Shown piece after piece: positions 1 to 7,688 of a DNA stretch of 33,377 bases. The notes below the pieces were generated by a model. That model saw only the letters and a list, made by a program, of their open reading frames with translations. It did not search any database and was not told where the DNA came from. Numbering within the stretch: position 1 is the stretch's first letter; each line of letters begins with the position of its first letter. The DNA is from a virus. Location of the stretch: positions 1 through 33,377 of IMG/VR virus record IMGVR_UViG_3300032242_003236; one strand, written 5' to 3'. Both the position numbers and the translations under genes were made by a program.

Positions 1-195
1 CGCCGCGCCCCAGAAACGCCGCAGCGCCGTCGCTGGCGCCGGTGCCGGCAGTGGCGACGGCCGCCAGGCCGAGCAACGCCGCGCCGCCGCCGCTGGCCGC
101 CGCACCGGCTGCCGCGAGGCCGCCGCGCCCCAGAAACGCCGCAGCGCCGTCGCTGGCGCCGGTGCCGGCAGTGGCGAAGGCCGCCAGGCCGAGCA
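1..195. repeat. 120-bp tandem repeat at the left edge
   Basis: Bases 1-75 reappear at 121-195 with a single mismatch (position 58 C, position 178 A), so the period is 120 bp or 40 codons. The repeat lies inside the Ala/Gly-rich gene and the window begins within a copy, so the true copy number cannot be known from here. Confidence 0.85.
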
Positions 196-490
196 GCCCG
201 ACGCCGTCACCGGAGACCGCCTGCCCATTTGCCACGAGCGCCGCGCGGGCGCTGGCGAAGATTGACCCGCCCGAGGTCGCCGCGCCGGCCTGCGCAAGGG
301 CTGCACGGGCCGCAAAGCCAGCGACGCCGCCGGTGGCACCGGAGCCGGACGCCGCCAGGGCCGCGGAGGCCGCGAACGCGGTGCTGCCGCCCGAGACCGC
401 GGCGCCGGTGACGACCAGCGCCACAGTCGAGTTGCTGGCCCTCCGACCGGCGAGCGGCGCCGAGCCGAGCGGGTCAAAGCCTAGAGGCAT
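1..490 (-). CDS. Repetitive Ala/Gly-rich virion-type protein, 3' end off the window
   Basis: The minus strand stays open from an ATG at 490 to the window edge, giving 163 visible codons that begin MPLGFDPLGSAPLAG. After about 20 residues the protein becomes a low-complexity array of motifs such as AALAASGSGATGG, ATAGTGASDGAAAFLGRG and LLGLAA, with a 40-residue period matching the 120-bp DNA repeat at the edge. The start lies three bases after the stop of the upstream gene, so it belongs to the late fibre cassette. I infer a structural repeat protein, such as a fibre or decoration filament, from position and composition only; no catalytic motif is visible. The reverse-strand reading frame of 151 codons here is its GC-rich shadow. 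Confidence 0.6.
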   Translation of the reverse strand, partial: MPLGFDPLGSAPLAGRRASNSTVALVVTGAAVSGGSTAFAASAALAASGSGATGGVAGFAARAALAQAGAATSGGSIFASARAALVANGQAVSGDGVGLLGLAAFATAGTGASDGAAAFLGRGGLAAAGAAASGGGAALLGLAAVATAGTGASDGAAAFLGRG

Positions 491-493
491 GCG

Positions 494-835
494 CTAGACC
501 TCGCTCGGCGAGCCGTCTGCCATGATCTGCGCGAGCCGCGCCGCGTCGAGAAAGCCCTTGCTGACGGCATAGGCGAGAAGCTCCGGCAGCCGGGGGCTGT
601 CGAGATTGACCGTTCTTTTGAACCCGGCGGCGAGGCACGCCCGCCGCATCTTCGGATCGGCGTCGAGGGCCGCGAACTCGGCATCGGTGAAACGAGCAAG
701 GAAGGCGTCGGCCAAGATTGTGCGGATGCGCGGCAATTCGCAGGCCACTGGAACTAGCATCTCTGGGGATGCCTCGGAGAGTGGGACCAGCGTGGTCGAT
801 CCATCCGGATTTGCCCGAAGATAGAAGCCAGACAT
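494..835 (-). CDS. Phage late protein of unknown function (113 aa)
   Basis: The start ATG at 835 shares a base with the stop of the upstream tail-fibre gene (TGATG), indicating translational coupling. The protein begins MSGFYLRANPDGSTTLVPL and then reads as a mostly helical, charged protein with no membrane segment or recognisable catalytic motif. It sits between a fibre-like protein and a repetitive fibre-like protein, so a small fibre-associated or chaperone role is possible, but this is inference from position. An in-frame upstream extension (to 1300) exists but would overlap the fibre gene extensively and is rejected. Confidence 0.65.
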   Translation of the reverse strand: MSGFYLRANPDGSTTLVPLSEASPEMLVPVACELPRIRTILADAFLARFTDAEFAALDADPKMRRACLAAGFKRTVNLDSPRLPELLAYAVSKGFLDAARLAQIMADGSPSEV

Positions 836-1767
836 CAGTAAGCCCTCAGACGAACTCGGGTGGGGTTCACGAGGTTTCCGCTGGTCGGGATGATGTTCAC
901 CCCAGTGACGATGTGTCCGGCGTAAAGGAGGCTGTGCCCGGTAACGGTCATGGCCATGTTGCCTCCGGCGGGCGCGTTGTCTCCTCCGGCACTCAGTGCG
1001 TGAACGATCGACCGGACGCCCGGGTAGACACCAGAATACCCGTCCACGTTGGTCCGGATCAGGATGTCGGATAGGCCCGAGTACCCGGCGGTGTTGAACA
1101 CGAGGCCGGCAACTATGCCGTTCAAGGTTCCGCCCCAGCCGGCATTGGTCCCGTTGTTCTGGCCGAGGATGTACTGCCAGGTGTAGTCGTTGGACCCCGA
1201 TTTCAGGGTCGAGGAGCCACCCGATGGCTTGGAGTACAGACGCACTTGAAGGGAGGCAGCCGTCGACCCCTTGGCGTTGTCGATGAGGAGACGGACCCAC
1301 TCGGCACCGGCGAAGAAGCTGCTCCAGGTGGACTCCGGGATGTCAATGGACCCCACCGGGCTTCCGGCCGCAACCTGGAGTACATACTCGGAAAGGCCCA
1401 GGACGCCGTTATTAACAACCAGTGGGGCCGCAAGCGACGTCGCCCCGGTGCCGCCCATCGACTGCGGCAGGATGGTGCCAGACGTGAACCCGACCCAGAT
1501 ATTGATCGTCTCGGCGCCCCAGGAAATCAGGGCGCCGGTCGAACTGCTGCTCAGCGCCCGGGAAATCGTGCCGCCGGTATTGTAGGTTCCGCGCCCGGTT
1601 TCCCAGGCGCCGGAGGTCGCCCCGAGCGCCACATACGGGAAGGTATCGCCGTTGCTGTAGACCGAGGAGAATGCGCGGTAGGTCGCCACCGCGCCGGCAA
1701 GCGTATAGGCCCCCGTGCCGCTGGCGCTCGCGGTCTCCTGGATCCGATCGAACAGAGCGAACGCCAC
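835..1767 (-). CDS. Tail-fibre-like protein
   Basis: This 310-residue protein starts with GTG at 1767, four bases after the preceding stop. Its N-terminus (FDRIQETASASGTGAYTLAGA, continuing to about residue 50) resembles the N-terminal module common in phage fibre proteins, where a short beta domain follows a DRV/I-x-E-T motif. A GGTGAT motif at residues 105-110 is the type of short repeat found between fibre modules. The remaining 200 residues are rich in Ser, Gly and Thr with beta-strand-like patterning and probably form the exposed part. Role: likely receptor contact or virion decoration. Fibre function is family-level inference; the receptor is unknown. Confidence 0.6.
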   Translation of the reverse strand: MAFALFDRIQETASASGTGAYTLAGAVATYRAFSSVYSNGDTFPYVALGATSGAWETGRGTYNTGGTISRALSSSSTGALISWGAETINIWVGFTSGTILPQSMGGTGATSLAAPLVVNNGVLGLSEYVLQVAAGSPVGSIDIPESTWSSFFAGAEWVRLLIDNAKGSTAASLQVRLYSKPSGGSSTLKSGSNDYTWQYILGQNNGTNAGWGGTLNGIVAGLVFNTAGYSGLSDILIRTNVDGYSGVYPGVRSIVHALSAGGDNAPAGGNMAMTVTGHSLLYAGHIVTGVNIIPTSGNLVNPTRVRLRAY

Positions 1768-1771
1768 GCGA

Positions 1772-2383
1772 TCAGCTCAGCGTCAGCGTGTCGGAGCCGG
1801 CGGCGATCGTCGGTGCGATGTTGGTCGAGACCGCGACCACGCCGCTCGACGCCGAGGCGATCTGAAACACCGTCATGTTGCCCGACGTGCTCGCATCGAA
1901 CTCGGCCGATCCGACGATGAGGTTGCTGCCGCCGGTGCAGGTCGGGAAGGTGCGCACCGTCGCGCTGGCGCTGCTCGCGCTCGCCGCGCTCGACCAGTCA
2001 CTGGCGGCCGTCGAGACCCGGGCATAGCCGGTATACGTCGCTTCGGTGCCGGTCGCGCTGGCATTCGCCGCCAGGAAGTCCGGCGTCATCTCGGTCCAGA
2101 CCGCGCCGCCATCCGTCACCGTGCCGCCGTTCGTGGTCGGCCAGGTCGGCTCGCCGGAGCCGGTCGTGCCGGCCGTGGTGCAGCGGTACATGCGGCCGTT
2201 CGGCGTCGCCGGGATGGTGGTCTGGCCGACCGTCACCGCCGTGCTGCGCGGGCTGCCCGCCAGACCGCCGCTGGCGGTCGCGGTGATGCGCAGCAGCGCG
2301 CAATAGACCGAGGCGGTCACCGCGGCCTTGTTGCGCACGAAATCCAGCACGCGGTTCGCCGCGGAGGTGGTCAGGGTCGCCAT
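1772..2383 (-). CDS. Fibre or decoration-type beta protein with a carbohydrate-binding-like insert
   Basis: This 203-residue protein is preceded by a good ribosome binding site (GAGGAA, eight bases before ATG 2383). The N-terminus (LDFVRNKAAVTASVYCALL) and C-terminus (TYTGYARVS, then a FPTCTGG...FDASTSGNM core) match the general layout of small phage tail-fibre/decoration proteins that present a Y-x-R beta strand and end with a GDTLTL-type strand; here that strand is GSDTLTLS. Residues 64-100 carry RMYRCTTAGTTGSGEPTWP and GGTVTDGGAVWTE, a repeat type often seen in fibre and carbohydrate-binding modules. Assignment is from pattern recall, so function is moderately uncertain. Confidence 0.55.
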   Translation of the reverse strand: MATLTTSAANRVLDFVRNKAAVTASVYCALLRITATASGGLAGSPRSTAVTVGQTTIPATPNGRMYRCTTAGTTGSGEPTWPTTNGGTVTDGGAVWTEMTPDFLAANASATGTEATYTGYARVSTAASDWSSAASASSASATVRTFPTCTGGSNLIVGSAEFDASTSGNMTVFQIASASSGVVAVSTNIAPTIAAGSDTLTLS

Positions 2384-2393
2384 GGATGGTTCC

Positions 2394-2780
2394 TCACGGG
2401 GAAATCAGGGATCCGCCGATGGTCACGCCGCTCCCGCTGCCGACGGTCAGCGTGCCGGCCGCATCCTTCAGCCGCAGCGTCCAGGCGGCGCCGGTCACGT
2501 CGCGCATGGCGGTCGTCACCAGGTAGGCCGCGCCGTCGGCAAGAGTCAGCGCGTCGCCTTCGGCCGGGTCGGCCGGCAGGGCCGCGGCCGGCAGCATGGC
2601 CTCGAGGTGCGGCGCGACGATGCCGGCGCCGTCGCCGAGCTGGTAGGGCTCGATCGGTTGCGACAGCACCGCGCGTACCGCGACTGGCGACCACGTCGCG
2701 CCGGAGCGCGCATAGGTCACGGCGCTGCCCAGGTTCTGGTCGGCCACCAGGGCGGCCGCCGCGGCGGCGAAAGCGTTCAT
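2394..2780 (-). CDS. Head-tail joining-like protein (gpFII-like)
   Basis: This 128-residue protein starts at ATG 2780, overlapping the upstream glycosyltransferase stop by ATGA. The core VTYARSGATWSPVAVRAVL, followed by an acidic, beta-rich stretch with GDALTLADGAAYLVTTAMRD, resembles lambda gpFII-type head-tail attachment proteins. Those are small beta proteins that cap the connector after packaging. The C-terminal 20 residues (LTVGSGSGVTIGGSLISP) look like an added beta strand. Its place after portal, capsid and decoration genes fits this role. Similarity is judged by eye, so another small virion protein is possible. Confidence 0.5.
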   Translation of the reverse strand: MNAFAAAAAALVADQNLGSAVTYARSGATWSPVAVRAVLSQPIEPYQLGDGAGIVAPHLEAMLPAAALPADPAEGDALTLADGAAYLVTTAMRDVTGAAWTLRLKDAAGTLTVGSGSGVTIGGSLISP

Positions 2781-3541
2781 GCCGCCGCCTGGCCCAGATG
2801 TTCCATCGGGTCAGCCGACAGCGGCAGGTTGCCGTGGTGCTGCAGGATCAGGCCCGGGTCGCACCAGACCTCGCCGCCCATGGCGCGCCAGCGCGCGCAG
2901 AAGGCGTAATCCTCGCTCAGATAGCCACGGGTGGCCGGGTCGATCCAGCAGTCGAAGAAGGCGTGGCAGTGGTCCCGCCAGGCGCCCGGCCGGCCATCGC
3001 CCGGGCTGATCGCATAGTGGATCTGGGGGAAGGCCTGGGCCATGGCCTCGAAGACCTCGCGCTTGATCGCCATGAAGCCGGTGCCGACCGCGGCGCATTC
3101 CAGCGCGCCGGTGGCGGGATCCCGGCGGGCCTGACCGGCCGCATTCGGCAGCCAGTTCACCGCGAACTCGACCCGATCGAGCGACTTCTTGCGGTAGAGA
3201 CCGCCGACGATGTCGCGGTCATGCGTCAGCAGCCGGAGCACCTGCTGGCCGGTGAAGCCGATATCGACATCGATGAAGATCAGCCGGTCGCACTGGCTGG
3301 CGAGGAACTCGGCGGCGATGCCGTTCCGCGCCCGCTGCACCAGGCTTTCATTCGTGATCGTCATCACGTTCCAGGGAATGCCGGCATCGCGGAAGGCCGC
3401 CTCCGTCTCACGGAGGCCGTGATAGGTGGCGGCGCTCATCATGCCGCCGTAGCAGGGCAGGCCGATCAGGACGCCGCGCGTCTGGATCTCGGCCGAGAAC
3501 TGGGGAACATGCGGCGAAAGCGCTGCGTCGGAATGGGGCAT
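2777..3541 (-). CDS. Glycosyltransferase-like protein (GT-A fold, family 2-like)
   Basis: The chosen start at 3541 gives 254 residues. An in-frame ATG at 3586 is rejected because it lies inside the hairpin upstream and has no ribosome binding site. Visible features typical of GT-A glycosyltransferases are an N-terminal beta strand LIGLPCYGGM (26-34), a conserved N-E-S-L-x-x-x-R-N region (64-73), the metal/nucleotide-sugar DVD at 91-93 in a hydrophobic strand (LIFIDVDIGF), and DIVGGLYRKK (110-119). It lies inside the virion gene cassette, so its target may be the capsid, the decoration protein or the fibres. That is inference. An alternative is modification of host surface sugars, but position favours virion proteins. 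Confidence 0.7.
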   Translation of the reverse strand: MPHSDAALSPHVPQFSAEIQTRGVLIGLPCYGGMMSAATYHGLRETEAAFRDAGIPWNVMTITNESLVQRARNGIAAEFLASQCDRLIFIDVDIGFTGQQVLRLLTHDRDIVGGLYRKKSLDRVEFAVNWLPNAAGQARRDPATGALECAAVGTGFMAIKREVFEAMAQAFPQIHYAISPGDGRPGAWRDHCHAFFDCWIDPATRGYLSEDYAFCARWRAMGGEVWCDPGLILQHHGNLPLSADPMEHLGQAAA

Positions 3542-3554
3542 GGGGCTGGGCCTC

Positions 3555-3597
3555 TTGTCGGAGAGGTGGCGGGCGGCGTCCGACAACGCCGCCCGCC
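3555..3597 (-). other. 12-bp hairpin with possible loop-downstream pseudoknot
   Basis: On the transcribed (minus) strand a perfect 12-bp GC-rich stem (3586-3597 with 3568-3579) closes a six-base loop. The loop plus one stem base, TTGTCGG (3580-3586), is exactly complementary to CCGACAA at 3555-3561, which lies next to the AGAGG ribosome binding site of the glycosyltransferase gene. This could form an H-type pseudoknot or switch between two stems. There is no U-run, so it is not a classical terminator. Confidence 0.55.
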
Positions 3598-3639
3598 GGT
3601 CGCGCGCGCGATTTCTGCCCGGTGCCGGCCGAGCCGGGC

Positions 3640-3975
3640 TCAGAAGCTCGGGTTGAGCCGAACCGTGGCGACAGTGTCGGCGTTCGCCCCGGCGATCGCC
3701 GCCACGCCGATGCGCGTGTTCGCGTTGGCGGAGATCGTCACGTTGGCATTGGTCGCGTCCCAGTAGAGGTTCGCGCCCTGGGCATAGCTGGTGCTCGCCC
3801 CGTTCAGCTTGCGCAGCGCGAAGACGCCGCCGCAGCGAATGGCGACGTTTGCCGCCGAGGCCGCGGAAGTTATGGCGACGCCGACGATCTGGCCGACGGC
3901 GACCACATCGCCGCTATTGACGTTCGCGGGCGCGACCACGGTCATGCGCTCGCCGTCCTGCAGGTAATTGCGCAT
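3640..3975 (-). CDS. DUF2190-family capsid decoration/cement-like protein
   Basis: This 111-residue protein begins MRNYLQDGERMTVVAPANV and continues SGDVVAVGQIVGVA, the signature layout of DUF2190 proteins. Those are small beta-rich phage proteins encoded next to the major capsid gene and thought to decorate or cement the shell. A strong ribosome binding site (AAGGAAG) precedes ATG 3975. It lies directly downstream of the protease/capsid fusion, separated by a palindromic hairpin, and another hairpin follows it. The protein has no cysteine pairs or membrane segment apart from a single Cys. Family assignment is from sequence pattern; the cement role is family knowledge. Confidence 0.75.
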   Translation of the reverse strand: MRNYLQDGERMTVVAPANVNSGDVVAVGQIVGVAITSAASAANVAIRCGGVFALRKLNGASTSYAQGANLYWDATNANVTISANANTRIGVAAIAGANADTVATVRLNPSF

Positions 3976-4011
3976 GTCGCGCTTCCTTTCGGGATGGAGG
4001 GAGAGAGGAAG

Positions 4012-4033
4012 GCGGGCGCCCTAGGGCGCCCGC
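4012..4033 (-). terminator. 22-bp perfect palindrome after the capsid gene
   Basis: A perfect 22-bp palindrome (arms GCGGGCGCCC, centre TA) lies three bases after the stop of the capsid fusion gene. On the transcribed strand it is followed by a pyrimidine run (CTTCCTCTCTCCC). It could act as a weak or partial terminator, or as an mRNA 3'-end stabiliser, between the capsid and decoration genes. Lack of a pure U-run makes strong termination unlikely. Confidence 0.5.
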
Positions 4034-4036
4034 GGC

Positions 4037-6148
4037 TCAGTTGGAGGACCGGGCGATGGTGCGGAACGTGACCGCCTTCGCGCCGAAGCTGTGGCGGCAG
4101 GAGAAAACGACGCCGTCGACCTCGGGATCGAGGTAGCTGGACAGGTCGGGGCCATTCATCCCCTGCTCGTAGCCGTACTCCACCGCCTCGTAGCCGGTGC
4201 CGCTCTCGACCGTGACGAACCAGTCGTTGTTGTCGGTCAGGAACTGGCTGGCGACGACCTGCGCCTGGCCCCGGAAGGGGTTTACCTGGGTGGTTGCCCA
4301 GCCATTCGGCACCACCAGGGTGCTGAACAGCGCCAGCGCCGCCGCCTCGAGCTCGGTCGGCACGATCAGGATGCGCGGCTGGGTGACCATCTGCTGGCCC
4401 GTCGCGTCGCGCATGCGCAGGATCAGGGTGCGCACCGCCTGGTAGTTGTCGACCGACAGCGCGCCCGAGGTGCTGTTGTTCTGGGTGTAGACGGTCCCGT
4501 CGACCGTCACCGTGCGCGTGGTGCCGAACAGCGGGTTGCCGTCGGCCATGTTCGCGTTGGCGCCGAGGATGCCATAGACCGTGCTGGCCTCGTAGTTCAG
4601 CGCGCTCTGCGCGAAGGCCTGCGGCAGGCGATCGAAGCCGCCGAGGTCATCGTTGACGATGGCGACGTAGGTCAGCGCCGTGTTGCGGGCCAGCCGCACC
4701 AGCGACCACTGCTCGCCGCCCTCGCCCATGACCCCGAACTCGATGTTGCCGCCCTCGGCGAGCGGCCGCAGCGTCGGCGAGGCGCCGAGCTCGATGGTGC
4801 GGGCCGTCTTGAAGTCGGGCAGGTCGCGCCGGCGGGCCCAGGCGGTGTAGTTCCGGGTCTCCATGCTGTAGGCGGTCAGCAGCCGCTTCGACTGGGCATT
4901 GGCGAGCAGGTTCGGGAAGTCCGACGTGGTGCCCATGCCGCGCGTCATGAAGCCGCCGACCGGCAGGCCGAGCGCGCGCTTGGCGATCTCGGTCGGGGTC
5001 ATGCCGCGGGTGCGGGTGCCGTGCACCTCGAGGCTCTCGCGCGCCATGTCGAGCAGCGACATGCCGCGGCACTCCATCGCCGGGCCCTCCAACTTGTGGT
5101 GCTGCGGGTCGCAGCGGTGCATCAGCCAGCCCTCGATGCCGGCCATGCGGGTCTCGCCGCCGTCGCGGGTGACCTCGACCGTCGCGGTCAGCGGCTTCGC
5201 CGTCGAACGCGCGGCGACGTCATCGACCGCGGCGCGCAGCGCCTCGGTCTCGGTGATCCCGGCCTCGAGCTGGCGCAGCGTCCAGTCGGCGTCGAGCTTG
5301 GCGCGGGTGGCGATATCCTTCAGCTGCTGCAGCGTCGCCGCCTGCGGCGCCTCCGCGGTACGCTTGGCCGGCGCCGGGGCGCCCTGATCCTCGATGGTCT
5401 CGGGCATCCGAGCCTCCTTGCTATGCGACGCCGTGCCGCGGGTGGTGGAGAGATGCGGCGGCGCCTCGGCCGGCGCCGCCGAACGGGTTCCGGCACCGGC
5501 ATCGGCCGGCACCGCGACAAGGCTGATCTCGGCCGGGGTCCAGGCGCGCGCGGTCCAGACCGTGGGCTTGCCCTCGCTCTCGACCTTCTCCCATTCGGTG
5601 ACCCAGTAGCCGCAGGAGACGAAGCGCAGATGGCCACCGGCGACCTTTGCCTCGACCGCCTGGCCGGCCTCGCTTGACCGATCGAAGCGCACGCGGGCCA
5701 CCGCCTGCGCCTTCTCGATCCGCGCCGAGCCCGGCACCACGCTGCCGACCACGCTGGCGACCTGCGCATCGTGATCCGTCAGCAGCGGCGCGCCGCTGTT
5801 CAGGCGCGAGAGGTCGCAGCCGGCGACGTCGAGCACCTCGAAATAGGTCTGGTCGCCCCACCAATCGTAGCGGCGCACCGAAGCGCCGGTGGAGAAAACG
5901 ACATCGACCTCGCCGGCGGCAGGGTCATAGCTGGCCGGGGCAAATTCGAGGCCGATGGCGTCGATGATGCGCTTCGCCGCGGCGGGATCGCCGCCCAGCT
6001 CGGGCTCCTCGCCTTCTTCGCCCGCTTCCTCGGGGTCGTTTTCGCCCATCGCATAGTCGGGCGAATTGGCATCGCGCCTGGCGGGGGTGGCGGGGCGCGC
6101 GCGGAGGCGCGGCGGCGCCTCGCGGCGCGATTCGCTGGGCTTCGGCAT
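4037..6148 (-). CDS. Prohead protease-major capsid protein fusion
   Basis: This 703-residue protein uses ATG 6148, preceded by GGGAGA; an in-frame ATG at 6286 would overlap the portal gene and is rejected. After an Arg/Pro- and Glu-rich tail, residues 55-215 form a U35/HK97-type prohead protease, with likely catalytic His126 in LLTDHD and Ser178 in RFVSCGY. Residues 230-250 are a linker. A helical scaffold-like delta segment (about 265-310) then precedes an HK97-fold major capsid protein (about 340-703), with a conserved MCP-like C-terminus. The protease matures the shell by cleaving scaffold tails, and the capsid part forms the icosahedral head. Fused protease-capsid genes are a known arrangement. 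A strong internal ribosome binding site suggests the capsid part is also made separately. Confidence 0.85.
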   Translation of the reverse strand: MPKPSESRREAPPRLRARPATPARRDANSPDYAMGENDPEEAGEEGEEPELGGDPAAAKRIIDAIGLEFAPASYDPAAGEVDVVFSTGASVRRYDWWGDQTYFEVLDVAGCDLSRLNSGAPLLTDHDAQVASVVGSVVPGSARIEKAQAVARVRFDRSSEAGQAVEAKVAGGHLRFVSCGYWVTEWEKVESEGKPTVWTARAWTPAEISLVAVPADAGAGTRSAAPAEAPPHLSTTRGTASHSKEARMPETIEDQGAPAPAKRTAEAPQAATLQQLKDIATRAKLDADWTLRQLEAGITETEALRAAVDDVAARSTAKPLTATVEVTRDGGETRMAGIEGWLMHRCDPQHHKLEGPAMECRGMSLLDMARESLEVHGTRTRGMTPTEIAKRALGLPVGGFMTRGMGTTSDFPNLLANAQSKRLLTAYSMETRNYTAWARRRDLPDFKTARTIELGASPTLRPLAEGGNIEFGVMGEGGEQWSLVRLARNTALTYVAIVNDDLGGFDRLPQAFAQSALNYEASTVYGILGANANMADGNPLFGTTRTVTVDGTVYTQNNSTSGALSVDNYQAVRTLILRMRDATGQQMVTQPRILIVPTELEAAALALFSTLVVPNGWATTQVNPFRGQAQVVASQFLTDNNDWFVTVESGTGYEAVEYGYEQGMNGPDLSSYLDPEVDGVVFSCRHSFGAKAVTFRTIARSSN
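5405..5419 (-). promoter_or_regulatory. Internal ribosome binding site and start inside the protease-capsid gene
   Basis: The sequence AAGGAGG (5413-5419 on the minus strand) lies five bases before an in-frame ATG at 5407, codon 248 of the fusion. This is better than most gene starts in the window. Initiation here would yield a 456-residue scaffold-plus-capsid protein beginning MPETIEDQG, without the protease. Confidence 0.7.
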
Positions 6149-6170
6149 GGTATCTCCCGTGGCGAGGCGC

Positions 6171-7688
6171 TCAGGGCGCCGAGAGCTGAACCTTCGCGTT
6201 CTGCGCGGGGTCCTGCGCGGCGCCGGCATTGTTGATGTACCGGGGGTCGGTATCGAGAATGACGCCGGCGGCCTTTGCCGCCGCATTCCAGGCGGCGATT
6301 TCGGCGAGCTGCGCCTTCGGATCCCAGCCCATCTCGGCGACGGCCTGGTCCCAAGTCTTGAAGCCGGCGCGGACCTCGGCGATCAGCGCCTCGGCATCCT
6401 TTACCGGGTCGACAAATTCGAAGCGCGGCGGGCTCCACCGGACCGGCCAGGGGCCCTGGCGTTGCGGCAGCTTGCCGACCAGCTGGGCAGCCTCGGCGAA
6501 AGCCTGGTAGAGCGGATCGCAGAGCCGCGGCACCAGCATGAGCCATTGCGCCTGCTCGATCCGGCGCCTGAACGGCAGGAAGCCGGCGCGCATCGAGGAA
6601 TAGTTGGCTTCGGCCAGGTCGCCGGTCAGCATCATGTAGGGGATGCCGTAGCCCTGGGCGACGGCGCGCAGTTGGTGGCGGGCGAACTCGGAGAAGCCGT
6701 TGGCCGGCGGCGGCGAGAGGAATTTGACATCCTCGCCGGGCTTCAGCCGCTCGATGATGCCGGGCGCTAGCGTCTTCCGCTGCTGCCCGGTGCCGTCCTG
6801 CACCGGGCCTTCCAGCGGGCCGCGGCCGGCGCCGGCGTCGGAGGTCACGAAGGCCGCGAGGCAGGCTTGGATGCGCGCCTGCTCGAAGGTCGCATCCTCG
6901 TAGTCATCCAGCATGCGCAGCCGGTTCAGGACCGGCGATAGGTCAGGGACTCCGCGGAGCTGGCCGGGCCGATCCGCCCGGTAGAGGTGGAGGATCTCGG
7001 CAGCCGGAAAGCGCGTAGAGGCCACCATGGCGCGCCCGGTGACGGTGAAGTATTCGCCGGGGTGGTGGTCATAGAGCCAGTAGGCGCGGACCCGGCCCCA
7101 GAGGTCGGTTTCGACGCCGTGGCGGATCTTGCCGTCATCCAGCACCACATCCTTCAAGATATCCAGGAACTCGGGCTCGAGCAGCTGCAGGGCAAGCGGC
7201 ACTGGGGTGCGCAGCCGCGTCATCTCGGCGGTCGAGAGCTTGACCTTGCGCACCAGCGTCTCGCCGGCTTCCGACCGGGTACGCGCGGCATGCGCGATCA
7301 GCCCGTGGAAGTCGAAGGTGCCGACGATGTCGCAGGCCGCCGACCACTCGCCGAACAGCGCATCGGCCTTCTTGTCGAGATCGAGGTCGCCGGTATTGGA
7401 CCGCGGGATGATGCCGGTACCGACCTGATAGGCCACCAGCACATCCAGGCCGCCGGCGGCGTATGGGTTGTTCCTGACCAGGTCGCGCGAGCGGTTGCGC
7501 AGCCGGTCGAGCTGGCGGTCGAGCAACGTGTCGGCGGTCGCGTTGCTGGGGAACCATCCCTGCGTGCGGCGGGACACCTTGGCGCCTTCGTAGTTGCGCG
7601 TCAGCATGTCGAACTTCACCCGGGCCTCGGCCCGGCGCGCCGCCCAGCCGGGGAAGAGCGGCGCGAGCGCCCGCTCAATACCGAGCAT
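6171..7688 (-). CDS. Portal protein, lambda gpB-like
   Basis: This 505-residue protein has the expected length and start of lambda-type portals: FDMLTRNYEGAKVSRRTQGW, then RNRSRDLVRNNPYAAGGLDVLVAYQVGTG (residues about 62-92), which is characteristic of the family. It forms the dodecameric ring at one capsid vertex, through which DNA enters and leaves and to which the terminase and connector bind. A second conserved region (HLYRADRPGQLRGVPDLSPVLNRL) lies near residues 245-268. It overlaps the gpW-like gene upstream by 14 bases and precedes the protease-capsid gene, matching lambda order. Confidence 0.9.
   Translation of the reverse strand: MLGIERALAPLFPGWAARRAEARVKFDMLTRNYEGAKVSRRTQGWFPSNATADTLLDRQLDRLRNRSRDLVRNNPYAAGGLDVLVAYQVGTGIIPRSNTGDLDLDKKADALFGEWSAACDIVGTFDFHGLIAHAARTRSEAGETLVRKVKLSTAEMTRLRTPVPLALQLLEPEFLDILKDVVLDDGKIRHGVETDLWGRVRAYWLYDHHPGEYFTVTGRAMVASTRFPAAEILHLYRADRPGQLRGVPDLSPVLNRLRMLDDYEDATFEQARIQACLAAFVTSDAGAGRGPLEGPVQDGTGQQRKTLAPGIIERLKPGEDVKFLSPPPANGFSEFARHQLRAVAQGYGIPYMMLTGDLAEANYSSMRAGFLPFRRRIEQAQWLMLVPRLCDPLYQAFAEAAQLVGKLPQRQGPWPVRWSPPRFEFVDPVKDAEALIAEVRAGFKTWDQAVAEMGWDPKAQLAEIAAWNAAAKAAGVILDTDPRYINNAGAAQDPAQNAKVQLSAP

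Noticed and set aside
1-195. CRISPR-like array
   Set aside because: The repeat unit is 120 bp, in frame, without distinct spacers, and is part of a protein-coding low-complexity gene.
1715-3766. Very long plus-strand open frame (683 codons) opposite the joining, glycosyltransferase and fibre genes
   Set aside because: It is Arg/Ala/Gly-rich without domains, lies antisense to well-recognised genes with ribosome binding sites, and is a typical GC-rich shadow frame.
4091-5677. 528-codon plus-strand open frame opposite the capsid fusion
   Set aside because: Antisense shadow of the capsid coding sequence with biased codon composition.
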